DNA of 64,000 nt from Ricinus communis (Eukaryota > Streptophyta > Magnoliopsida > Malpighiales > Euphorbiaceae): positions 16,768,489 to 16,832,488 of the forward strand of contig NC_063259.1 in assembly GCF_019578655.1 (NCBI RefSeq), written 5' to 3'. Of the stretch, positions 33,670-45,600 are shown piece after piece. How positions within the stretch are numbered: the first letter of the stretch is position 1; each line of letters begins with the position of its first letter. Position numbers and translations under genes: made by a program. The notes under the pieces are model-generated. The model worked only from the letters and a program-made list of their open reading frames with translations, ran no database searches and was not told the origin of the DNA.

Positions 33670-36600
33670 ATGAGAGAAGAGCAGATAGAAAAGCTTCGTG
33701 GAGTAGTGCGTGATTGTGTGAGCAAGCACTTATACTCATCAGCCATCTTCTTCGCAGACAAAGTAGCCACTTTCACCAACGATCCTGCTGACATTTACAT
33801 GCAGGCTCAAGCCCTCTTTCTCGGTCGTCATTTTCGCCGTGCCTTTCACCTCCTTAACGCTTCCAAGATCGTTCTCCGTGACCTGCGCTTTCGCTACCTC
33901 GCCGCCAAATGCCTTGTACTCTCTCCTCAGTCACTTTTAAAAAAAAAAAAAATTAAATGCGGGGTATAGGGTTTTATAATTTTGATATCTTTTTGTTCTT
34001 AATTTTAATTAGTTTGCATATGTGTATATGTTTTCTTTTTCAATTTACTATTAGGAGGAACTGAAGGAATGGGATCAGTGTCTACTAATGCTCGGTGATG
34101 CTAAGGTTGATGAACATGGAAATGTATTTGACACTAAAGAGTGCAATGTCATATACTTGGATAAAGATGGAGAAGATCGTGAGATCAACGTGAGTCTTTT
34201 ATTTTTTATTTTTAATTTCTTTTAGCACCATTGAGGCTGTGTTAATGGTTCAGTGAAACATTTCATATTTCATTGTTCAACCTGTTGTTAGCATGTGAAA
34301 AGCATACATGAGCATATGTAGATTAAAGGATGCAATTATTCTACAGGTTATGTTAAATGGTTATATTTTAAATTTTGACAGATATCTTCAGCAATATGCT
34401 TTTTAAGAGGTAGGGCTTATGAAGCTCTAGAAAATCGTTCCCAAGCTCGACAGTGGTTTGTTTCTTTAACCATCTTATTTATCAAAGTCTTTTTCTTTCT
34501 TTTCCTTAATTTTTCTCCCTTTTGCATAATCATGGAATGCTTTACGCATCTTTTCTTGAAGGAAAGAAAAGCATACTTGTCATTTCACTTGTTACTATAT
34601 ATCCTTATGAGGTTTATTATGGATTTTCAGAACTAAAGCAAGGTTATTTTTGATCACACAAAAGAAAGTGGCTAAAGCCTCATCTATTTTTCTGGTGGGT
34701 GACATGAAGTCTTAGAGAGCAGTTCAAAGACTTGAGAGTTTAGGTTCTCTGTAAATTTTACATAGGGCGTATTTGAGATATCGTTGAACATCTTAGTCCT
34801 TACAGTGTATTGTATGTATATTCTAGTAAATCATACTCCAGGAGTCATTTAACTTTACAAACTTTAGGGTATTATAAGACTTATCACCTTTGCTGGAATG
34901 TGGTTACTTATAATTTCTTGAGTCTCTTAATTAGGTTATTTATGATTTTGAATTGAGTTGTAAGTTGTAACAAAGTCCTCACTAGTTAAAGGGGTTTTAT
35001 TCTTTTTTAGAAGTCCAAGTGCATTGAATTTTACTAGTTCAAGTGCTTTGAGTCTATTTCGCTGCTTGTATTGAGTTATTATAAAATAGTTATAAAATTG
35101 GAAGGAATAGTTATTCCTAAGCTTTCAGGCAGCTCATCTAATTCTGAGAACAGGAACAGCACTGACTAAATACATGGCTATGTCAACAAGCTTTGTTAAG
35201 TTTAGGCAATTACTGTCTAAGATTTAGAAACTAATAACTGAAAGGTTCAATTTTCAATATTGGAGTTCCATGGTTTCTTTTTCTCTACCTTCTAATATTC
35301 TTTCACTCCACGTTTTGATTAGATAGAATACATCCTTTTTCTGTCACTTGTATACTCTGTTTGCTTTCTTTCTGCAATTACAACGGTCTTTTTGATCAAT
35401 TCTCAAGTTTGTCACCAAAAGGGAAAATAATATGGTCTTGTATGAGAACTTAATTAATCTCTTCTGTTGTGGTTATTAAAGGTACAAAGCTGCTATCAAG
35501 GCTGATCCTTTATGTTATGAGGTATGTTATCTATTATCATAATTTGCATTTGGAGTCTAAAAAAAGTTTTTGCACCAGACTCCTTTTGCTTCATAGCATT
35601 TGTGGCTATAGAAGCATGGGGCTTGGCTTTCCTACAAAACTTAGATATCCATATTACTTGGCAAAGAGTTTTTTATGATTAAATCAGTCTGAATCTTTCT
35701 TTTTTTTTTTCTGAAAAAGTATTCTGTCTCATCAGAGGTAGGAGGCATTGTTTTTTTGAATTTGAAAGGATGACAATTTCTTGTATGTTTATCTCTTGCC
35801 AGGCTTTGGAATGCCTTGTTGAAAATCACATGCTTACATGTGAAGAAGGTAAAAAGTTCTCCAACTAAGATTTTTGATTTGCTTCGTTTGGTACTTTCTA
35901 GGTTTATATACATATATATACACATTTAATTCTTTTATTCAAAGTAAACTTCTGTAAGCTCTGGTTTGGCACTTGACTTGTTAACTGAATGCATATGAAT
36001 TTGACTGTACATTGCCCTAAAAATTATAGTTTGGTTCAAATGATCCAGTACTCTAATTTATTAGATTTTCTACTGAATTACAGAAACAAGTCTGCTTTCA
36101 ACATTGCAATTTGGTCCTGAAGATGAGTGGCTCTCTTTGTTCTATTCCTGCTTGGTTAAAAAGGTAAGTACACAGAACTTCAATTATGTAAGGATCAAAT
36201 TGCAAACATAGAAAAAATGTTTTTCGAATGTACTGACGTTATCATATATGTTCGGCTCAGTTATTTTATGTGCTTGTTTGTACTAATTTTCAATTCTCTG
36301 CCCTATGGATGTGATGGTTGTCCAGTATGATAAAGAAAGTATTATAGAAGCCAAATTTAAAGAGCTAGAAAAAGAAAGCGAGAATGGCAACCCTTCCAGC
36401 ACGAGTTTCATGCATACTTTAAAGAAAGATACTGATTTGCTTGCCTGTAAAGCTGAATACTACCATCAATGTGGCGAATATAACAAATGCTTTGAACTAA
36501 CGTCTATGTAAGTTTACGAGTGGTTCTGAAGCAGAAGTGTAGTATTTGTACTTTAGATGCCACAACTTATTTAAATTTTATGTTCTGTTTCAAAAGACTA

Positions 36601-39600
36601 CTCGAGAAGGACCCTTTCCATTTGAAATGTACATTGGTGCATTTGGCTGCTGCTATGGAGCTTGGGAATTCAAATGAGCTTTATCTTATGGCATGTAATT
36701 TGGTGAAGGATTATCCTCAAAAGTGAGTTCTTTCTCCTTTTTCTTTTCTTTACTTGCTTTCTGTCATTTCTTTTGTTTTCTTTCTCATGATGGCTTGTTT
36801 AGCAAGGTGAGAGAAAAAGGTAAATAGGGAGAGAATGAACCTTAAGAGTTCAGAGAAAAGTAAAATTCCCAACAAGCAAAGTTATTCAAAGAATGAATCT
36901 TATAAACGAAGAGAATTCTTGAGTTTGAGAAACAAATTTGCAATAATAAAGCTTTAGTTTGGTTGTTCTAACCTAATAAATGATGCCCAAGGCTTATGAA
37001 TATAGTGAAAAAGATGTTAGATGACCGTTGAAGCTTCATTAAATGCTAAACTAGCTAGTATTGCCACTTGGAGAAAGATCATTCAATGCGTTTTTAAAGT
37101 GCAGCCAACAACGTGCATTTGAAGTGCACGGCATGCATCTCATTTGCATGGCCATGCATTAGGCCATGCCATTTCGTCCTTATCTTGCTTGAAAATTTTA
37201 ATTTTTACTTGGCTCTAGTGATTGTGAGAATATATGTTCGGGATGCATGACCATGCTCTAACCATGCTACTCTTTGAAGTTCTTGTTTTTTGTGCTTCAA
37301 AGTGCACAACCATGCATTCTGGATGCATGCTATGCATTTGTCCCTGTCTAGAAAAACTGCCTCTAGACTTTCTTATTTTTGATGCTTGTGCTTGAAGGCT
37401 TGTGCATGGTTTGAAAATGCTTGAAAAATTACTTATTTCTATGCTTAAACATTTGACATATTACTAATTAGTATAAACTACCAAGTGTTTGCTATCATCA
37501 ATATTTTGGAGTTTCAAACCTCAAAGTTCAACAGTTTTGTGTTTTGTTCTTTTTCTCTCTATTGAAACATATTTTTAAACCTCCTAAGTTATAGGTACCC
37601 TCAAAAATGAGTTTTCTTTGACATTTTTATGTGTGTGTATTGCTTTCTAAATATATCCGTCAAGCATAGCTTGTGTCAAGAATTATTTGTTTATCACCTG
37701 GATAACAATGAATGGTTCAATGAAAATATAATAAAGTGACAATCTTCACATAAATATGTTTATGTAATTGTGCTTGGAGGATATAAGTCATAAACCATTA
37801 ACTCAAATTGATGAATGATATAGCTATAGACATTTTATGATATGACCTTCTAAATTGTATGTGTTTCCTCCAATGAACATTGTGTATGGATTTTTGGCTA
37901 GTGCACCAAATCTCCAAAGAGTTGGATTATGGGAGGAGTAGAAAGCACTAGATTTAAACTAGTTTTGCAAAGATGGTGTTTGTTAAAATCAATAAAGAAA
38001 AAGTAAAGGGAAATTTATTTTGCCAGTTTTCATGTTCTGCTTAAAGATGGCACTTGATTGATATCTAATGGATACTTGTCTCAGTTAGATTTTTTTTTTT
38101 GAAATCAAGAACAAACACACACACGCACACAGGCATGCACGCGCACACGCACAGAGGGACAAAGGAGATTGTGTTCCTCTGAATCTTGTTATGATGTCCT
38201 GCTTGAAGATCATTGATTATTTAATTTTGTACTCAAGCACTTGTTATATTGTGCATAAAATCATATTCGCATTTGAATTCTTTTCTTCTAGGGCTCTTTC
38301 ATGGTTTGCTGTTGGTTGTTACTACTATTGTATCAAGAAGTACGACCAATCACGGCGCTATTTCAGGTAAACATCATAGAAACATAGCAAACTCACCTCT
38401 GTTCTGGAAAAATATGAGGTATCTGTAATTTCAGTTTCTTTTGTACCTTTTTAGTTGGAGGTTATAATTTTTGTTATTTCTTTTTCCAGTGCCTTATTTT
38501 GATAGAAAATGGACAACTTAGGACTAAAAGTATCCTACTATACTTTTGTTCTTAGAGTTTACTAGGACATTTTATGGTGTGGCAATTGTGCCAAACGCAA
38601 AAAGACCCCATGATTTTCTATGTTGGACTAATTTTGCTTTTTATAAATGCTTTTGAATCACACCACTCTTCTTCTTTTGGCATCATGAGACATGATTTCT
38701 TACATTTTTGTTTAAGTTGGAATTGTGAGGATTCTCTTGAATGGCATAGGACTGCTTGCAGATTAAATATTTAGGCTAATTTTGGAGTTTATATGAAAGC
38801 TAGGTTGAGTTGAATATTAGTTAAACTCTAGAATTTAGTAGGTTTACTTCTTTTCTTAGTTCAGTTGTTATTTTTTTTTTTTCATAAGCCAAAATAAATT
38901 ATCTTTTTCAAAATAAAATGGGTTTAGTAACTTTACATAATTTCTAAGATGTACTCCAAAATCGTGCAAAATGGAGAAACACCCTGAAGTAGCTTGGGAA
39001 GGTATAGTTGAGTTGAGTTAATGTAAACTGGATTTAACTGGCAAAGCCTTTGATAATGGTAATGTTTTAGCATGAGATCAATTATTTCCCGCTAGTATAA
39101 AAACATTTAAGATATAACTTACAGGCATATTCATTTCAATTATGTTGTTATTTTATGAGTTTATTTGTATAGCAAATTGAAATGTTTAAGATTCAAATTT
39201 GCAAGTAATATTGAGATAGTGTAAGAATAGTCATTTCTTATTGATGAATATGCATGCACTTTGGTTAATCATCGGTTTTGTAATATGAAAACAATAATCG
39301 GACCGATTGATTTGGTTAATCAATATTTTAGATTGGATTTTTGGCTTCAAATTGGTTTTCCATTTTATGTTGGCACCCCTACTGACTATTAGGCATTTCT
39401 CTTGTTCTTAATGACTTGATTCTTTCCTCTTCACAACAAATCAACCTCGTATGTTTCAGAAATTATAAAGAATAATAAGAAAAGAAAAGATATAATTGTA
39501 CGGCTCCACAAAGGAATTAACTTTTACTTACTTTTTTTATGACACGAAAATAACTTGATTGGGCTTTAGCAGTTTTGGGCTGAATCAGGGTAACAGTTTT

Positions 39601-42600
39601 GTTTTTAGTGATACTTTGTCAAATTTTACATCGCATGTTTTATCTATGTGCTTTTCATGTAATATTTGTTATTCCATGAAGTTGATCTGATTTAATTTTG
39701 TCTGTTCTGAGCTGCAGCAAGGCTACAAGTTTAGATGGAACCTTTGCACCTGCTTGGATAGGCTATGGGAATGCTTATGCTGCTCAAGAAGAGGGTGATC
39801 AAGCAATGTCGGCATACCGCACTGCTGCTCGTTTATTTCCTGGGTAATTAATGCTATTACTTTAAAAATCCTTCCATGAGTTCTAAAACTATTTGATATA
39901 TATTGGTATACTGAGAAATGCAATGAAAACTGACGAGGCATTTGCCTACATAGGAATTATTTGATTATTTAGTATTGCTTTGCTCTGAGTTTGTTTCTAG
40001 CATTCTTTTTTTCCCATTTCTTATGTTTTCTCTTTCTAGCTTCTCCCTCCCTCCCTCAATCCCCTACCCTCACTTTCTCTCCCCTTCTTTCTGAAAGAAT
40101 GTTAAATCTGCTTGTTTATAGCATGTTATTCCTATTGATTGGATGGCATTATGCTGTGTTTCTGTGTGCACGAACTCCCTTTCATGATGTTAACCCTTGG
40201 TTACAATGACCTATTTTACTAATGGAGTTGAACATGCTCACCTAGAAAGCAAGAAGTGGGAAGGACTAAGTTTCAAACAGGATTATTGGATTTTAGTACT
40301 ATTTTATACTTGCAAGACACTTTACTTCTTATTACTCAAAGCTGTCAAATTTTTGGCTTTCTGTTTAGTTTTTGTATCAAAGTCCTATGAGGGTGAGGTG
40401 ATGCAAAAGTAAGGTCCTTCTACTGTGGCTTGGAGATCTTGAGTTAAATCACTGCACCAGACTCCATGCTATGCAAGTGTAGGCTCTATGATTTAACTGT
40501 TTGGCAGGCCCTCAATGTAGGAACTCTTGAGCACTGGAACACCTTTTCTATTGTAAGTCTTAGACCTTATTCTGTTGGGTTGGTTATTTCTGGATATGGG
40601 TCTGACTAGTTGTAGTGGGCTTGACAAAAAGAGAACCTTCTGCATTCAAAATTTAAAATTCATTAAAAGTTCAATCAGTATTCTTTTCTGTTATATATCA
40701 AAAAGAAAGTAACATTTTCTGTTATTATTTACTAATCTGAAGGTAGCAGACATGTTACTTTTGTCGGAGCAAGTGGGGAGAAAGTGGATAGAGGAAGGTC
40801 TTTTATGCGTTTTTGATAGAGTTAATAGGTAGTATCTTTGGGCATAATTGTTCTTTGTTGGGTCTTTATTAGGTGTTGTTTAGTTGGGGGTCAACTTACA
40901 TTTGAGATCTCTAATTATCCAGAACAGAAAAAATAAACCTGCCTCCTCATGCAAGGGGAAACAAAAGCATGCCAGAAATGTTCTATAAACTTTAAATAAG
41001 AAAGGTAGTTCTAGAGAAGAAAAAGATCGAAATTCTTTGACCGACAAAGTAGTTTACGCTATTTATTCTTCTTAGGTTTGCAAATAGTGATAACCCCGTT
41101 TTGTTATATTGGTTCTATGGTTGTGGACTTGGAAGTCTTGTTATTTATAAATTCTATTTTCACAGGTTTAATCTTGATATTCTGTTATTCCAGGTGCCAT
41201 TTACCAACTATGTACATTGGGATGGAGTACATGCGAACCCACAGCTTTAAGCTTGCTGAGCAGGTAATCTGTTCTCTTCTTACCACTGACAGATTTTGAG
41301 TTTTGATTTTTATTTTGGAGAAGTGTGAACCTATTGGTTAAATGTTTAATTTTGATAACGATTCTTTTGCGTTTCACATGAATTTTTGTCGACTTCTTTG
41401 TTTAGCATTAGCATTATGGTAGAAATGCCACATTGATATGGCATTGTCAATTAGGAAATCGCGCTCAACTGATATCGTGAACTGATTATTTGTTGTTGTT
41501 GAACTTCAAAATAAGAATCACTTCATATATTTCAGGGATAGCATGTATATATGTATTAAAGTTATATAACTTTTGGCGTTTGCATTAAGTATCAAGACGT
41601 CCTTTCATTTGACAGAGCTAATTGTGATGACTAGAGTAGAGGTGAATGCCAGAAAAATTTGTTACAAAATTTTGGTGCAGGGTAGCAGATAATCCTCAGA
41701 TCAATGCCTACATCATTCTATTGGGGCCCCATCTAAGAAAAGCTTTTGAATCTGCAGCTGTAAGATATATATCTAATTAGAAATTTATGCAAGAAATTGC
41801 TTATCTTCCAAAAATTAGATTGATTGAGAGTTAAGAGGGATGATGTCTGTGTACAATTTGAAGATTAAGGGAGGGTATACAATTATGAGGTCAGGAAAAG
41901 ACGAAGAGCAATGTTTTGCTATATTATACTGCAGGATTCATCCCATCAGTTTGACCTCCTCCAATTTAGTTTCTTCAGGATTGGTTGCTGCAGGGATCTG
42001 TAATCAGCTTTTGATATATCAGATGATGCCATATTTGGTGAGGGAAGATGTGAATACTCTGGAATTTTTAACTTGTAACGAGATAGTGGAGAAATCTGCT
42101 ATTAAAAGTGGAAGATTCAGAAGGTTTCTTCCATTACCACAATTATTAACCTTAATGCAATTACTGTAAGTGAGTAAATTTATTTCATAGGAAATCTGAC
42201 TACTCTCCTAGATTTGAAATAGACAATAGAGACAGCTTATGTGGTAAATTGCTCTGGCAAAAGGACAACTAATTCTGCTCTGCTATACATGGGTTGCTAT
42301 GCTATTAACTTCAGATTAGAAGTTTCAGAAGAACTAAACACTTTCTGTATAAATCTGCAGAAAAATTTTTAGTATGGCAACAGAAAAACAAGCATTCTAA
42401 ATATTGAAGGTAAGCATCGCACCTGGAATAACAGAATATCAAAATTTACTTTAGAATGATCATTGTACTTCATGTTGTACTTTGCTTCCTAACTCATAAG
42501 ATTATTTCAAATAAAATGAATATGAATGTACCATTTCAACAGAAAAGTCCTGGAAATGTACTTGTGCACTTGAAGCTGATGTGACTTCAGTTCCTAGGCT

Positions 42601-45600
42601 ATGTAGAAAAATAACGATTGCTGTTTTGTTGCACTGATATTGTATATTGGCCTTGTATATCCATTGACAGCTTTGTTGCTAAGCATACAAGAAATAATGC
42701 TAAGCTTTATTCTTCGGATTGTAAAGTATTAGTTTTTTGTTCTGTTTCTGTCCATTTTTAGGTATAGATAATTATGGGTATGTTCTGTGTTCTTCACCAG
42801 TCTTTGTATTTGTTTAAAAGTTCTGAGTTTCTTTTTTCCTTCCAGTTTTTCATGCAGGCCAAGACCATTTGTCCTTCAGATCCTTTGGTGTATAATGAAT
42901 TGGGTGTTGTTGCTTATAACATGAAAGAGTAAGGATTGTTCTGCTTATGTGGTTATGATATAGTTGCACTCACCAGCAGCACCACCACCATCACCATTTA
43001 TCATTTCCTGGAGACCTGGAAATCCATCTGTTATTTATTTTACAATGACATAATGCATGTATGAAAATTTGTTTTTTATTTAATGCTTTCTAACTTCAAT
43101 TGCAGATACTTGCTTATATTTTTTTCTCTTTCGCTAATACAGGCCATGAATATTTAGGTCTTTCTAGTTAAACTATGACTAGCATAACTTTTTCTTGTGA
43201 AACATTTCCAGGTATAATAAGGCTGTGCTATGGTTTGAGAAGACTTTGGCACACGTTCCATCTTTAAGTTCATTGTGGGAACCAACTATGCTGAATCTTG
43301 CTCATGCATACAGAAAGTTGAAGTATGTTATACTGTAATAATTGGCTCTCTATTCTTAGTTGTTTCTTGCCTTTTAGATTTTTCAGGAGTCAGGATGTAT
43401 AACATGGTTGCTTTGTTTCTTTATCTTTCTCCAACTAAAGGGCCAAAAGACTGTCTTCAACCTCAAGTGGGAAAATAGCTTTTTTATTTCTTATGTTTTC
43501 AAACAATCATTCTTTTTTAGGATGATATCCTTGTTCAGGCCAAAAGCAACCTGATTATGAAGTAAACACAATTTTCCTTTTTTCTTAAAAATATATTTAA
43601 TTTACTTCCACTTGGGATTATAGTGAATTTATGTGTTTGCATTGGATAAAATTGTTTTGGGAGGTAGCATAAAAGAACACGTTTCAGTATGTAGAGTTCA
43701 AATCTATCAAAATTCCATTTAAAGATTTTTAACAAACAGTTTGAATTTCATGTTCAACTTTGAAAGCGATTTTACAGGGTGGTTACCATATGGACACATG
43801 TAGGTGTGGATTGAAGATGAATTAGATTTGCTCTAGGTCTGACATAATAAAGATTGGGATTTGGAAGTTGTGTAGATACTTCACAACATTCTACAGCAAT
43901 CTGCATTATGCTAGACCTAAAACATTCTATTTTATTTGTTGACACAATAAAAAAGGAGCAACATAAACTAGTTTTGCATGTATCTTAATCTTTTCATCTT
44001 CAGCTTTGCCTTTGCATAGTTTTGGATTTTAGGCAACAAAGTACCTTTTCAGATAGAACAAAGTGTAAAATTTCCTTTAAACAACATCACAACGTATTGC
44101 TGTTTGTCTGTTGAACTATACTGTTAATTTAGAGATTTATGTTATTATCATTCTTCCATTCACGTTTTTATTCTTTTATCCTCTTATCTGTGAATTAGAT
44201 TTCTTAGTTGAATAAAGGTGCTTTCATTTTAACTCTAGATGCCCTTAGTCTCTCTCATCCTGTTATTTGCAGAACGTGAATGATAAACTTGTATATTTTC
44301 TAACTAATTATATGAACTTGCAATGTGTCAGGATGTACCATGAAGCAATTTCGTGCTATGAGCGAGCACTTGCATTTTCAACTAGAAGCTTAAGTACTTA
44401 TGCAGGCCTTGCATACACTTATCACTTGCAGGTATCTTGAAAGTTAAGAATTACTTGTATTCTTTTTATTTCTTAACATGTCTATTATCCATTACCTGTT
44501 TCAAGCCTTAATTAATTTTAATAAATAAACTAACAGGAGTATATGTGATAGCAATCTTAGAATTAATCTTGATGTTGAGGGTGGTGACAGAAAATTTCTA
44601 TCATAAGTAGTGCTTCTCAGGATAATGAATTGATAAGTAGTGCTTCTCATAATGAGACCTCTAATGGTCTACTTTATTTGAGATATGGAAGAATTATGGG
44701 AAGAACGGCCATAGTAAATTGACCTCTATAAAACAGGTTGGAAATTAATTGCCAGTCTTTTATTCCTTCACATATATAGAAAAGAACTATTATGAACTTT
44801 TACAGAAGAAGAAAAGGTCCCTCCAATCTAAAGAATCTTTAGGATATGTTATCAGGGATTAGAACATAAATCAAGTGTTCATTTATTTCATTCAGTGTTG
44901 GTGTGGGCACTTGGCAACCCAAAATAAAAGGAATGGGAATGAGAAATGGGGCATGAAAAGGATCTCTTATTGTCTTTTCCCATGTGGAGGCTAAATATCA
45001 GAGATTATAAAATAAAATTAGAACATTCTCATTTTTATTTTGTTTCTCCTGGTATTTCTAAGAGAGCATCGGATTTACAGGTATATGAACAAATATTCCC
45101 GACTATAAATTTATTTGGTGGAAAAGGCCTTAGAATTTCTAATATGCCTATTTTAGAGATAAAAACTTGTGTGTAAACTCACAAAATGAAAGGATTAGGG
45201 GAAAATCTGAGGAAATGAGCAAGGTTCCTCAAATTTAAATCTACCATCTAACGTTTATAAAATAATGCATTCACTTTTATATAAAATCTCATTCAACTTT
45301 CTTTGATACTAAAAACTACAAGGTGATTTCGGAAACGAAGTACATACTTGAGGCTTATCTCGTAACATAATATGACATCTTTGTTAGAAGTAAAATGGAA
45401 TAGATCTTATCCTAAAATAATTCAAAATAACAAGAAAGTTCATAATTTAACCCAACACAGCCCTTTTCTTTAATCACTAATCGAAAAGTAAAAAAAAGAA
45501 AAAGAGAAGATTTTGCAGATCTAAAATTGAGAAATTTGGACGACAATCACTACCCTTGACTGAGCTGATGATCCAGAGTTAGAGAAAATCTGTCCGAATC

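Noticed and set aside
39723..39941. Minus-strand 72-codon frame over APC6 exon 10
   Set aside because: Shadow of the plus-strand coding exon.
41840..42169. 109-codon plus-strand frame inside APC6 intron 11
   Set aside because: It lies between well-supported splice sites, does not match APC6 or any family I recognise, and is within the length expected by chance in this many kilobases.
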